Assembly (NCBI GenBank): GCA_024803745.1 | Contig: JANJXV010000154.1 | Span: 1,798,001-1,862,000, forward strand | DNA from: Megascapheus bottae | Lineage: Eukaryota > Chordata > Mammalia > Rodentia > Geomyidae | Length of the DNA: 64,000 nucleotides | Reading direction: 5' to 3' | Part shown: piece by piece, positions 11,313-22,255 of the stretch | How positions within the stretch are numbered: position 1 is the stretch's first letter | How the letters are laid out: every line of letters begins with the position of its first letter | Position numbers and translations under genes: made by a program | Notes under the pieces: generated by a model | What the model was told of the DNA's origin: nothing | The model's input: only the letters and a program-made list of their open reading frames with translations | Databases searched by the model: none

Positions 11313-11803
11313 AAAAGGGAAAGAGGAACTGAAACTTTCTCTCCTTACAGATGACATGATTCTGTATTTAAAGAACCCTATAGACTCTACTCCGAAGCTG
11401 CTTGAGCTGATATAAAACTTTGGTAAGGTAGCAGGCTATAAAATTAACCCTCAATGTCAACTGCCTTCCTATATGCCAACAAATGAGAGGAATGAGGCAA
11501 GAATCAGGATAGCAACTCATTTTGCTATCAAAGAAAATAAAATACCTAGGAATTAACTTAGAATGTAAAGCACCTTTTTGATGGAACTATAAACCCTGGA
11601 GAAGGAAATTAACGCAGAACTGAGGAAATGCAAAAACCTATGCTCCTGGTTTGGAAGAAGTAATATTGTAAAAATGGCAATCTTGATAAGGACTATCTAC
11701 AAATTCAGTGCAATATTCATCAATATCCCAATGTCATTCTTTAAAGAAACAGAAGAGGAAATCCAAAATTTCACTTGGAATAATAAAAGACCACTTATAG
11801 TCT
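11313..11803 (+). mobile_element. L1 ORF2 reverse-transcriptase fragment, head-to-head with the previous
   Basis: Plus-strand piece with the RT region [20 protein letters not shown] (about 11350-11410) to NNKRPL at about 11800. The FADD active-site motif reads as L-T-D-D here, and stops interrupt the frame. Together with the minus-strand piece it forms the inverted 5' segment plus 3' segment arrangement typical of L1 twin priming, for an element inserted on the minus strand. Confidence 0.87.
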
Positions 11804-12185
11804 GTCTTCTGGCATGATACATAATGTTTAATCTCACCTTCTCCACCAAAATCTCACCTTTCTCATTGAGACATAGGTGGCCCTGTTTACTAGCAGCAAA
11901 GGCTCAAACGCGCAGTTTCAGGTGTCACCACTGCCTCTGTTACTGGGTAGATCCAACTCTGTCATCGATTCTGAGGTCTGCTCTGGGAGTCTTGGTCACA
12001 AGTTGTTCTGTGGCATCTGCTGCCAGCCTGTGCCTATTTGCTTCCTTTTCCTCCAGCAGCCTACAACAGGGAATGAAGTTCACTCGCGGATGCTCTCCTT
12101 CATATGCAGGGCAGGATGAGCCCAACCCTCCCTCATCTTCCTCTTCCAATTTTTGGGAAAAAATATGCTGGCAGATGTCCTCAGG
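11804..12185. other. Unassigned sequence
   Basis: No recognisable gene or repeat. A 125-codon open frame exists (11824-12201, plus) but it has no family resemblance I recognise and it runs into a SINE. Confidence 0.4.
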
Positions 12186-12189
12186 TGTG

Positions 12190-12405
12190 GCGCATGGCTG
12201 ATCCACACTTTTAATCCAGGCTGGTCACGAGGCTGAGATCTGAGTATGGAAGTTCCAAGTCACCTAGAACAGGAAAGTCTGATAGATTCTTACTACCAAA
12301 AATAAAAACAGCTGGGAATGGAATTTGGGCTCAAGTGGTAAAGGGCTGGTCTTGAGTACAAATGCTTAGTGCCCAGGCCCTGAGTTCAGGCTCCAGCACT
12401 GCCAA
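12190..12405 (+). repeat. Diverged composite SINE
   Basis: Plus-strand. 'cgaggctgagatctgag' and 'gtgcccaggccctgagttca' are preserved; the rest is eroded. Confidence 0.7.
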
Positions 12406-13345
12406 CAACCTCACTTTAGTGAGATTTTAGCTTTATCCATGTAGGCACATCTCACTGGAATCTTTGCTGCTAGAGATAGTCTTCATAATTTTGTCTCAAG
12501 GTAAAGGTCCTCCTGGGGTAGTAGACAAAAGGTGTCATGGAGAGAGGAGCCCCATTGCTCCAGGTTTGAAGATGGCATAGGTCAAGCCAGCATGGAGTTG
12601 GCACATCAGTCTTTTTCCTAGCACCACCTACCAGTGAATGTCAAATGACATTGATTGTTGTGGGATTGTGTGATTGAAGTGCCCCATTAAGGGCAGTGTT
12701 AGCACATCCAAACTTGGATACCAGGAATGCTGAAATCTCAAAGCTAAGATTTCTGTTGGCTACAGAAATGCTGGTGTGTCTGTGATTCACTAAAAGTTCA
12801 GGTGCAAAGATTCTGAAGCTTGATGCCATGTGTTTATTCCATTTAGTAAAATTATTTTAATGCACTGTATAAGTTAAAACATTTGATAAGAGTCAGGGGT
12901 AGTGAAAACATTGTCCTTGAATTCAGGTGTCTGGCAGGGTAATGGGGGGGGTGTTGGTGGCTGGGACTATGAATCTGGAGCTGCTATCAAACCATGGATC
13001 ATGTTCCTCTTTGTCTGGGAGAAATGACTCCAAAGATGAAATTTGAATGGTGAGGAAAAGATGATGATGTACTCAGGAAATTTCTCCTAAACAAATGCTC
13101 ATGTGGAAGTGGGATGGGGGCTGGGCATGTCTGAGGCAGAGCTTAAGGGGGCTTCTCATGGCGTTGAGAACGTTCCTTGCGACTTCAGGAATGCAGCAGG
13201 GTGCTTTAGATGACCATTGTGAGATGGATGGAATAAGACTGGAGACAAGATGAATGCTGGGATCTTGCAATGCTCTTGCATGAGTGGCTGGTGGCTCACC
13301 TGAAAGAACTAGTTATGTCTAAAAAAGAAATCAGGAATTTATTTT
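12406..13345. other. Unassigned sequence
   Basis: No coding signal, RNA gene or repeat I can name. Confidence 0.4.
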
Positions 13346-13349
13346 GATT

Positions 13350-13580
13350 AGATAATACCTGTAATCCGAGGCATATTCAGGATCCTGATCTTAGTATTGT
13401 GGTTTAAAACCAACCCATCAAAGGGAAAAATGCATGAGACTCATACTCCCAGTTTAGAGCAAGAACAAAGATTGAAGTAGAGCTGTGGCTCAAGAGCTAG
13501 AGTGCTACCTTGAGCAAAGAACAGCTAAGAAAAAGGTCCAGGTTTTGAGTTCAAGGCCAGGAATGAAAGAAGGAAGGTAA
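13350..13580 (+). repeat. Diverged composite SINE
   Basis: Plus-strand. 'tacctgtaatccgagg', 'gagctgtggctcaagagc' and 'gttttgagttcaagg' mark left and right arms. Confidence 0.65.
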
Positions 13581-14800
13581 AAAAAGAGAAGTATGTGAGG
13601 AAGGGAAATATATAAAAGAAAAAGAGAAGGAAGTAGAAATTTAAAACTAGAGAATATTTAAAAGTCATCAGTCCTTCTAAGAAAAGTGTTGGAGTATGGG
13701 TTCTATATGTGGTGAACTGGAAGCCCAGCAGTGACTTGTTAACCAAAGAGTCACCATGATGAGCAAAGGATAGAAATCTGCATGAGCCTCTTAGCGGATG
13801 GAGTGACAGAAGAGAACCTCAGCTCCTATCCCATAGTTAGAAGTATGTAGAGATGGGGAAGTTGGCATCACCTTGATGTCATTGTGTCCATGGAGACTGG
13901 AAGCCATGGCTCTGTGAAAGCACAATGTTCTTGTTACTGAGCTGAGAGGCTGAGGAGAGCCAGGTCCTGGCCATGAAGAAATCAGAGTGGCAGCAGAGCA
14001 ACTCTGCTGCAGTGTGTGCCTGCTTGGCTGTTCTTATTCTGTGGTGGATCAGGCCGGAGCGGGTGATAGTAACTGTTTTGTGGTCACAAGCCCTTCACCA
14101 AGAGCTTCCTCTGGGATCCTCATAAGCTAGAGGGTGGCTGGTGGTGGGATGTGTGTGGGGTGGAAGTGACAGAGGGATGGACGCATGGCAAGGTGGGTGA
14201 AGAGATGAGAGGAATGTTGAGAGCCCAGTTCATTGGTTTCCAAGGTTAATGGGTGGGAGGTAGAGAGGCATGATGGAGGAATGATGGAGGCAGTGGAAGG
14301 TGCGGACAGATTGAGGCCATCTGTAGTGCCAGCCTGGCCATCATCTGAAGCCCATAGGCAGCTTCCTGATCCTTCACTTAGTCCTGCTCCTTGTGGAGGG
14401 AATGTCACGTGTACCCAGGGCTAGGGGTGGGGCAATGTTAGTAGCACCTGGAGAACCATTGGCCTCTACCTGGGTGAGGGGTGGTTATGGCTCCCATGCT
14501 GGGTGGCCTGATAGCTATGGAACACATCTCTCCTTAGCTACCACAGTCAGTGGCTGCTCTCCATCTAGGGTTAGGGCACCTGCTCAGCCATCAGGACACC
14601 CCATGCAGGACAGAGGCCTACAATTCAGATGGCAGCACAGGGGTGAAGATGATCTCACCGTAGCCCTAGTTACATGGCTGTCCCTGCATGCAGGACAAGA
14701 TGAGCTGGGGGAAGATGTTCTCTGTGTTTTTCCACAGCCTATCCCGGCCTCTTCTTGTGTCTGATTAGACCAAGAGAGTACCAGGTTCCCTCTCATAGTC
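13581..14800. other. Unassigned GC-richer sequence
   Basis: Higher GC than its surroundings and few interspersed repeats. Short open frames on both strands show no recognisable domain. It could be intron or old gene remnant. Confidence 0.35.
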
Positions 14801-14802
14801 CT

Positions 14803-14935
14803 GGTTCTTTTTCTTTTACAGTCATGAGGCTTGAACTCAGGTCCTGGGTACTGTCCCTGAGCTCTTTTGCTCAAGGTTGATGCTCTACCATTTGAACCAT
14901 AGTGCCATTTCCAGATTTTCCTTTTCATGTGGATC
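14803..14935 (-). repeat. Partial SINE (ID-like right half)
   Basis: Minus-strand. The T-rich tail complement at about 14805-14818 is followed by the complement of 'gagttcaagcc' and 'tggtagagcatca'. Confidence 0.7.
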
Positions 14936-15362
14936 TCTGATATGTCCAGTGCTGTGCCTGCAGGGAGGCACTCACCCCACAGACAGAGCCACCTCTGCCG
15001 TGACTGTGACTGCCCCCAACCCTCACACCCACACCTTGCAAACCCCTCGACTCCAGTTTTAGCTCCTCTTGGACTGGGTGTCCAGCCTACCCCTTCCTAC
15101 ACTCACAAAGGGTCTACAATTGTCTTCCCAGGGTCCTTTCGTCTGCCAGCCAGAGTACAGACTGTGCACAACTTGACGATCACAGAGCTCAAAGCCAAAG
15201 GCTAGGATGCAGAAGGGGGTGACCCAGTAGCTGCACAGGGCCCATGGATCATCCTGTGCATCCCCCAGCCTGTGACTTCCCCTACCCCCTTGGCAGGGAA
15301 GCTCCATGCCCACATCCTGATCCCTGGTCCCCTCCAATTCCATTCTTCCTTGGATTTTGCAG

Positions 15363-15515
15363 ACTGTCTACCATCAGGATCTAAAATTCTATTCATCACT
15401 TTATGTCCTTATCACTGATTTGCTACTTGGGCAGGATCTCCCCGTGCCTGGAGAGTGGGCATGTCATGTACTCTCTGTGGAGAAGTTGCCCCAGGAGAAG
15501 AAATATGCACTTCAT
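15363..15515 (+). other. Exon-like open segment, unrecognised
   Basis: A 153 bp (51 codon) segment that is open throughout, preceded by a plausible acceptor ('ggattttgcag') and followed by a donor-like GTGAGT. It would read TVYHQDLKFYSSLYVLITD and continue to EKKYALH. I do not recognise the family. It lies 3.9 kb upstream of the RalGDS-like remnant on the same strand, so it could be an upstream exon of that locus or an unrelated one. It could also be chance. Confidence 0.2.
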
Positions 15516-15685
15516 GTGAGTGTGGGACAGGGCAGGAGGGCTCCCTAGGATCAGAAGCCACAGGAGGGGTGCAGATGGGGGAATGCTAGGGGCCCCAGGG
15601 GACAGTGGGAGTTAGGGCACAGTTGGGTCCTTCTGCAGGGTTGACACCGCTTCACAAACCCAACAGAATGAGGTTCACATTACAG

Positions 15686-15786
15686 ATGTCAGAGACAGTG
15701 CAGATTGCCAATGGGCGCAGGGGTCACTGTCAATCCCAGATGCTGGCTGCATGCTGGGATGCACACAGAGATGTTTTCAAGATCAG
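15686..15786 (+). other. Second exon-like segment, unrecognised
   Basis: A 101 bp segment between an acceptor-like 'cacattacag' and a donor-like GTAATG. One frame is open (MSETVQIANGRRGHCQSQML and on to CWDAHRDVFKI). Joined in that frame to the next acceptor candidate at 15878, it meets a stop at once, so this splice model does not hold together. Recorded as a weak candidate only. Confidence 0.12.
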
Positions 15787-16706
15787 GTAATGAGGATGTT
15801 GCAGGGTGTAACCATTCTTTTCAGATGGCTCTCTAGCTCTCTTGAGCTTCATCTCTATCTTTGGCTTTTTCTTGCCAGTTAATTGGAACTGAGAGTTTCA
15901 TGGACTTTCCTTTCTGGACTGGCTTCAAACAGAAGCTATGCACAGTTTTCAAACCATACCCTACTGAAGAAGGGAAGCTTGATCTGGTGCTTAACTGGGT
16001 TGCACTTTGGCTCCGTTTGCTATGCCTCACTTGAGGGGGCTCATCATTTGTAGACTAAGATCTCATGACCTTCAAAGCCAAATGCTACCTGAAAGTTCAG
16101 GGTCCCAGCCTATGTGTTGGGCAGGGGTGAATACATTCACTGTTATGCTGGGTCATCAACCCATGTTTTAAGCTGGAAGTAGGCAGTGCCACATTTGATA
16201 AGAACATCTGCCAGAGATTGTCACCTCATGAAAGCAGATTCTAAATTTGTATTCCATTTCCTGTGGTGGAGAAATCCCCTACAACTTAGACAGGCTCACA
16301 TCCACCTGCAGGTCACACTCCTAATGCACCCTTGAGTGTCCTCACGGTATTGGGATCTAAGTTTGTAGGGAATGCTGCTTTAGTCCATGACTTAGCTGGA
16401 CAAGTGATGACAAACGTGTTGTGGATTAATATGAGAACAATTTAAGAAGCCCTGGAGGAGCATCAACCTGACCCTCTGTGGTGCTATAAATCTGATAGGA
16501 TGTTCCAGACTGAGAAACAATCACATGGCTTTGTGTTTGGCATCCAGACAAGTGAGTGCATGTCTTAGCTGTCAGCCAATACAGAGGAGGACATGAATAA
16601 GTGGGTGGAAAGCATCTGTCAGACCCCTGTCTGGGGGCAGGTGGAGAGAACATAGGAAGGTAGATACCATGGCTGTGGTGGGGCCAAAAAAAGGGTAAAA
16701 GAGGCA
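15787..16706. other. Unassigned sequence
   Basis: No convincing gene or named repeat. A third acceptor-like site lies at 15878. Confidence 0.35.
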
Positions 16707-16907
16707 AAGGAACCAGGTGCTGGTAGCTCAAGACTGTCATCCTAGCTACTCAGGAGTTTGAGATCTGAGGATCACAATTCAAAGCCAGCCCAGGACAGAA
16801 ACTCCATGAGACTCTTATCTGCAATAAACTACTGAATGCAAGAAGCTCAAGCTCAGTGACAGCATCCAGGCCTAGCGTTCAAAACCCAGGACTGCCAGAA
16901 AAAAGTA
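16707..16907 (+). repeat. Composite SINE
   Basis: Plus-strand. 'caggtgctggtagctcaaga', 'gatctgaggatc', 'gagactcttatctgc' and a shortened right arm with an A-rich tail at about 16900. Confidence 0.8.
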
Positions 16908-17344
16908 TCAAAGGACAAGAAGCTGGCCAAAAGTTAGAGGGACTCTATCTTGACAAACAATACAATGGTAAGTTGTACTCAGAAGACTTGCACAAAATCT
17001 GGAAATGCCTGAGACCTATCTATGTATGTTTCCTGTTTGTCTAAATACATATATTTATGCATTTATATATTAGTATAGAGAGACAGATCAATACATATGA
17101 CTATACATATATACATAGCCAGACACTTATGGGTGGGTGGTATACTGTGTGAGAGTTTGTGTTTGTGTTTTGTGGATGGCTATCTCTGTTTAAGAAAGAT
17201 AGAAAATATGTCAATATCTTTAAAAAAACTTGAAAAAAATATAGAGAGACATAAGCTCTTGAGGGAATCTGAAATGACAAGATTATTCACAGGCATGTTT
17301 ATCCTTATGGATTCCTCAGCAAGTTTTAATTTTTTTCATTATTT

Positions 17345-17580
17345 TCTTTCTTTTTTTGAACCAGTGCTAAGGATTGCTCTCAGGGACCAGGTGCTGCCAA
17401 TTACTAATTTTCTCATGGCTGCTACAAGAGGAACTGAGCCACAGTTCCACTTTTGCCTTATTTATTCGTGCTTAACTGAAGATAAAGATTTCTATCAGTG
17501 ACTTTCTTTCAGGGGCTGGATTCTAACGAGGATCCTCAGACCTCAGGCTTCTCTATAGCTACAATTAACAATACGAGAAC
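17345..17580 (-). repeat. Degraded composite SINE
   Basis: Minus-strand. A T-rich start near 17345 and the complement of the left arm ('cctcagacctcaggcttctc') at about 17535-17560. The middle is heavily changed. Confidence 0.45.
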
Positions 17581-17734
17581 CCAGCACTGGGTTCCAATGC
17601 ACAGGGCAAGAAATTGAGTGAATCTCTCAACTCCAATTAGCTATAATAAGCTAGAAGTGAAAGACCAATACCTTTGAGGAAAAGATGCTGAAGGTTATCA
17701 CACAGGCCCTATGAGTAAGCCCTAAACCCTGTAC

Positions 17735-17785
17735 ACATGTGTGCATGCACACATTGGCAGATACACACACATGCACACACACAAT
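17735..17785 (+). repeat. CA-rich microsatellite
   Basis: Imperfect CA/CACATG repeats. Confidence 0.7.
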
Positions 17786-17954
17786 ATTTCAGGCAATATT
17801 GTATTTTGAATTAATATCCAAAGATTGGACAACAGGATAGCAAGTAAAAAATCTGTTTTTCTTGTCTACATTGAGGGAAAGGGATAAGTCACAAGATGCA
17901 GAAGCGAAGAATTCAGAGGCAAATGCTGTGAGTGAATAACTTGTAAAAAGCACA

Positions 17955-18168
17955 TTTCTTTTCTTTTCTTTTCTTTTGTTTTTTCTGCCATTCCTGGGGC
18001 TTGAACTCAGGGCCTGAGCACTGCTCTTGGCTTTTCCCAAGTCTAGCCCTCTGCCACTTGAGCCACATTGCCATATGCATATTTATATCTGTGTGATATT
18101 AAGGACTCAAACCTAGATCTTCATGGATGCTAGGCAAGCACTCTACCACTGGGCCAAAGTCTAAACCC
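17955..18168 (-). repeat. ID-dimer SINE shared with the array spacer
   Basis: Minus-strand copy with a TTTTC-rich tail complement at 17955-17980, 'gaactcagggcctgagcact' and 'aagcactctaccactgggcc'. Its orthologous copy is plus-strand in each array unit (34435-34628 and equivalents), so it inserted before the inverted duplication. Confidence 0.85.
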
Positions 18169-18401
18169 CGATTAAGTATTTATAAATAGTCATCATCTTC
18201 ATATCAAAATATCCTTTCTCCTACAAAGAATGAACACTTATCTATGTCTGTAAGACTTTTTTTTATGTCACCAATGCTTCTGTGATTTTCCCACTTGCAT
18301 TTTTACAGATGACAGCACAGATATTCATCAGGAAGAAAAATAGATTAGGATACAGAAACCTAACAACGTCCTAGTAGATTGAAGTGAAAAATATGTGCAA
18401 G

Positions 18402-18595
18402 ATGGCCTGGGTCTTTCATCTATTTGTAGAGTGCTTGGCTAAAACACAAAAAGAGTCCGGTTTGATTCTGCAGTACCATATACATAGAAAACTCTGGAAG
18501 TGGTGCTGTGGCTTGGTGGGACAGCTATAGCCTAAAGAAAGCCTAAGAACAATGGTCAGGCTCTGAGGTCAAGTCCCAGGACTAGCCAAAAAAAA
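18402..18595 (+). repeat. ID-dimer SINE shared with the array spacer
   Basis: Plus-strand copy ('gtagagtgcttggct', 'ggaagtggtgctgtggctt', A-tail at 18587-18594). The same insertion is minus-strand in the array (34015-34197 and equivalents). Confidence 0.85.
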
Positions 18596-18984
18596 TGTGC
18601 AAGAGGCAAAATGCAAGCTGAGAAGGCACTGTGAAGCAAAATGTCTTGTGAAGTCTAAGGGGAATAGTGACAGTTAAGTTTGGATCTTACCTAAGAAAGG
18701 CTCCTTGAGCCTGAGACCAGGCTAGCACTTACGCCTAGTTAATGACTTTGGATTTGAACAAAAAGGTGTGCTGTTTACTACATCCATATGTGAGGTGGGA
18801 AGGGAGATTCAGCCTCCAGTATGTCTTTGGGGAGGTGTTCTGTGAGCAAGGAGCTTTGGTCATTGGGCCTTGAAAGGTGACCCTACCTCCCTCACAATGG
18901 AACAGAATATGGAACCCTGGTAACCAAGCCACTGTATGTGACAACCAGCTCAAGTCAGCTCCCTTGGCCTGTGGCTCAGGAGGA

Positions 18985-19069
18985 AGAAAGATGTTGCTGT
19001 GCTGTTGCCAAAGGTCAGGAGGCTCGGATCTCAGGCATGAGAGATATGGATGTCTCACTTGAAGAAGTA
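18985..19069 (+). other. Short Cys-rich open segment, possible first coding exon of the RalGDS-like locus
   Basis: An ATG at 18989 opens a frame reading MLLCCCQRSGGSDLRHERYG, stopping after CLT. The same start is preserved in the inverted array copies (MLLCCCQRSGNSSLRHGSCG and on), although the frames then differ. It lies about 250 bp upstream of the exchange-factor-like segment on the same strand. An N-terminal exon is one possible reading. The shared frame may equally be simple sequence homology. Confidence 0.2.
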
Positions 19070-19265
19070 GATGCTGGATCAGGGCCAAGACAAAATTCCA
19101 GTATATCAGGCATTTCTCTAGGAAGAGAGCCAGGAAACTCCAGGGAAACTCAGATGAGGTATATTGAGAGGAAACCTATTTGAACCCATCATCCTGCCCA
19201 CAAACTACAACCTTCTTGTGTGCTTTCAAGTGACTATACTGAGATTAGAGTATGTCATTTCCAAT

Positions 19266-21160
19266 CTACTCTATACCAATTCCTCAGTGTGAAGTGTGGT
19301 CCCATTCCTACGTTTGAAATATCCACTGTTTTGCCAATACAGTGTGATGGTAAGTCAGCTCAGACTCTGAATGAGCCTTGTAACCTATGGATCCTGGAGG
19401 AAGACCTGTTGGAGATGCTGCTGACAAAGCTGATCCCTGCCTACCAGAAAGGAGATCTCTTTTATGTGGGAAACTTCCTGCACAATTTCAAATAGTGGAG
19501 GACAATGTAGTAGTTGCTGGAAATTCTCTTGAAAAAGTGAGTGTTCCCCCTCCAAACCCATGTTTGCTCACCACTCCTGGCCAAGTCTTGGAATACTTGG
19601 CTCCTCTCTGAGCCTGTTTGTTTCACTGGGGTGTTCACAGGGGAGCTAAGCATGATACAAGTGCACAAACTACTTTATTATGACTGGGACACCATGCCAT
19701 TTCATTTCCCTCACAAGCTACTGGAGTCTCAACAGTGTGCTTACTGAGAAGTTGGATTTCAGGCATGAGTAAGTGGCTCCCAACTGCAGCCCTCACCTAG
19801 GTGACATCCTAGGAAATCCCATTTCCCAGTAAGAAATGAGGTGTCAGTACTAATGGCGGAGGCCTGTGAAATACTGGAGTCAGAGGAAAAGCTGGGGGCT
19901 GAATCACTTTTGAGCCATCAGGGAGGGATTGTGATAGCTTTGCCTGTTAGAACCTGAAAGCATTTACATTTTGGTGTGTGGTCCAGTGCTGCCACTTGAA
20001 CCTGAACCCAGGTCTAAATGCCATCCGTTTGGTGTTCGAAAATTAGCACTGTACCATTTGAGTCATAGGTCAAGTTCTGGCTTTTTGCTGCCTAATTGAA
20101 GACAAGTGCCTTTAGACTTTTACTGACTAGACTGGCTTTCCACTGTGATCTTCAGAGCTCAGCCTGCTGGGTGGCTAAGATTAGAGCAATGAGCATTTAG
20201 TTCTTTATGTAGAGCATTCACTTATTGATTTATTTAGAGCATTTACTTAGTTAATTTAAGGTGCGTTTACTTTGGACAGATGCATAGAGGCCTCTCTCAG
20301 AAGCTTCTGGAAGTGGGGTGTAAAAGTCATCCTGTTCTCGAGTGTCTCTTACACGCCTCCCAGCACATAAGTGCACATCTCTGCAGGACAGCCACAGCAT
20401 TAGAATCCTGCAAGAAAGGGGCTTTGGTAAAAGGCTCAGGATGGAGAGAGAAGGCTCTCACTTTCCTTGTACCGAATGTGCCCACAGCATCATGTGTTCC
20501 ATCTATACGATGTGAATGGACTTCTACCCGAGTGATTTCTACGAGTTCAAGAACTGCCACACCCTGACACAACTCAAGCTCTATATGAGGCTCCACATGT
20601 CGGCTTTGGACCTGCTCTTCTAAACACAAACTTTTTGACCAGCTGGAGGAATATGTGACCAGTAAGACCAAGAAAAAGTAAAAGTCCTGGTGTGGGTGCC
20701 TCAGAACCTGTGAGTAGGAAGCCCATGTGGTCTAGATATTGGTTGGCCCTTACTTCTACAGAGCTTGGCAAAATGTCCTTTATGGGTGGTGTCAGCCAGG
20801 TAATGTCTGTCCTCTGAAAGGACTCGGGAATAAGCACTCATTAGAAAGACCCTACACGTCCTCAGTGTTCAGTCCAAACTCCAGTTCTACAGGTTCCTCC
20901 ATTAGATCCTCATGGAAGTTGAGTGACACTTCAACTTGCAGAGTCCACTCTGTCTACTCTGTACCTATTTCCATTCTTAGGTTTGGGTCATCGTGGAAGA
21001 GCTTATCCTGAACTCCGGATGAAAAACCCACCAATGGAGCTGGTGACTGATGGAGACTGAGAATCATCACTGCACTCCAGAAAGCATGGGCCTTCTGTAG
21101 AAATTACCAAACAGGTTTAGAGTCCTATGGATATACCTTTTGCTCTGAACCCCATGTGTG
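19266..21160 (+). pseudogene. RalGDS-like (Ras/Ral guanine nucleotide exchange factor) remnant
   Basis: Several pieces in the right order resemble RalGDS/RGL proteins, which load GTP onto Ral. At 19400-19492 the frame gives LLTKLIPAYQKGDLFYVGNFL, like the 'LVPAFQGSDLSYVTIFL' stretch of the N-terminal (REM) domain. In another frame at 19567-19602 LTTPGQVLEYL resembles 'FTTTQQVLDLL'. At 20522-20620 FYPSDFYEFKNCHTLTQLKLY resembles the REM C-terminal 'YPEDF...FPCLKQLVAY'. At 21063-21157 ITALQKAWAFCRNY, then ESYGYTFCSEP, recalls the end of the CDC25 catalytic domain ('ESYNLSCELEP'). The pieces are in different frames with stops between them, and most of the catalytic domain is missing or unrecognisable. 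The homology is recalled by eye. A second, better-preserved paralogue elsewhere is likely. Confidence 0.5.
19970..20192 (-). repeat. Composite SINE inside the RalGDS-like locus
   Basis: Minus-strand, right arm then left arm ('gaacctgaacccaggtc', 'cagagctcagcctgctgggt'). It lies between the two REM-like pieces, so it is probably intronic. Confidence 0.65.
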
Positions 21161-21651
21161 ACACAGTTGAACCTGCAGATACTATGGAGGAAGAAAAAGA
21201 GCAGCCAGATTTCCTTCCGTTTCCTTTCACACTCCACCCAGAGTCAGTCCATCTGAGTCAGAGAACACTCCACTTATTGTGCAAGCTGAAGGGGCACACG
21301 CTGGGCTCATGGAAAATGTCCCCATGGGAAGCAGCAAGTGTACTCTCAATACTGGATTCATTGGAGGAAAATGAATCCATCCTCACAGAATATCCAGACC
21401 CATCCATCTCACTAAAAGAGACTCAATCTCCATTCGACAAACCAGAATCCATCCCCCTCTTAACTCAGGAAGGACATTCTGTTTCTCATGAGGAAGGAGA
21501 CCCTTCTGAGGACTCGGAAGTAGAATTACTGTCTGAAGGCAACTTGGAGGCCAGTCTGGATTTAGAGCTTCCCTGTCCCCTTCCTAAAAAGACATCTCTT
21601 TATCTTGCTCTCATGATTCTTGTCAAGTATTCATTGTATTTACTTTGCTAA
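21127..21651 (+). CDS. Open frame of 174 codons, acidic, possible 3' exon of the RalGDS-like locus
   Basis: Uninterrupted frame starting MDIPFALNPMCDTVEPADTM. The middle is rich in Glu, Asp and Ser and the C-terminus is hydrophobic (LYLALMILVKYSLYLLC), which could be a membrane segment or a chance extension. The stop is followed at once by ATTAAA (21652-21657), a usable poly(A) signal. It starts within a different frame of the CDC25-like tail, so it may be the real last coding exon after a splice or shift, or a chance survivor in a pseudogene. No domain recognised. It need not begin at this ATG if it is an internal exon. Confidence 0.3.
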   Translation: MDIPFALNPMCDTVEPADTMEEEKEQPDFLPFPFTLHPESVHLSQRTLHLLCKLKGHTLGSWKMSPWEAASVLSILDSLEENESILTEYPDPSISLKETQSPFDKPESIPLLTQEGHSVSHEEGDPSEDSEVELLSEGNLEASLDLELPCPLPKKTSLYLALMILVKYSLYLLC

Positions 21652-22066
21652 CTATTAAACTCTCATTGTTAATATTATGGTGTGCAGTTCTTCAGTGCTT
21701 ATTATACTGTGTTTTATTTTCCACTTATAATGTGAGACCTCAGACACATAGGTCCTGGGTGGGCCAAAAACCAGACAGGTCTGGTCCCATAGAAGACAAC
21801 CTTACTGGATATACAGGGAACTATGAAATGCATGGAATCACCAGGAATCCAGGCCAGGCCTCCAGGGAAAGACAAGTCAGCTACCAAAGCTTAAGGACAG
21901 AGCAGATGCCTGGAAATGTGTTTTGTCAATCGGGAGAAGTGCCAGAGTAACTGCAATATTATGTGGGACTCTGTTCTGTGAGTTCAAGTCTGATCATATA
22001 TCCATTGTGCTTTGTACAAATATTTAAGAAAATTAAAACTCCACAATAGCATCAAAAATCTACTTT

Positions 22067-22255
22067 GGCTTTTAATGTTGCCTAGTTGTAGAGTGCTCGC
22101 CTAGTATACAAGAAGACCTTGATTCAATTCTTCGACACTGCATACACAGAAAAAGCAGATGGGGCACTGTTGCTCAGGTGTAAGAGTGCCACCCTTGAAC
22201 AAATGTGGCTAAGGACAGTTCCTGGTCCCTCAGGTCAAGCCCAGGACTAGCCAAA
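22067..22255 (+). repeat. ID-dimer SINE
   Basis: Plus-strand. 'gcctagttgtagagtgctcg' and 'tcaagcccaggactagcc' bound it. Confidence 0.8.

Larger units (their letters stand above)
17850..19222 (-). repeat. Source-like homologue of the array spacer, inverted
   Basis: The reverse complement of this whole segment aligns collinearly with the 1.37 kb spacer of each tandem unit (33381 to about 34749 and its copies). Matching landmarks include the segment around 18890-19030 that holds 'agatgttgctgtgctgttgc', the SINE at 18402-18595 (minus in the array), the 'tgaacacttatctatgtctg' region, the small GAT/ATC repeat near 18195, and the SINE at 17955-18168. Divergence from the array is clear but moderate, whereas array copies differ from one another only rarely. 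Both ends of the homology are sharp. The 19222 side meets the L1 A-tail in the array. The 17850 side meets the sequence upstream of L1 ORF1. Confidence 0.9.

Noticed and set aside
11824..12201. 125-codon open frame on the plus strand
   Set aside because: Runs into a SINE, has no recognisable domain and is overlapped by similar-sized frames on both strands.
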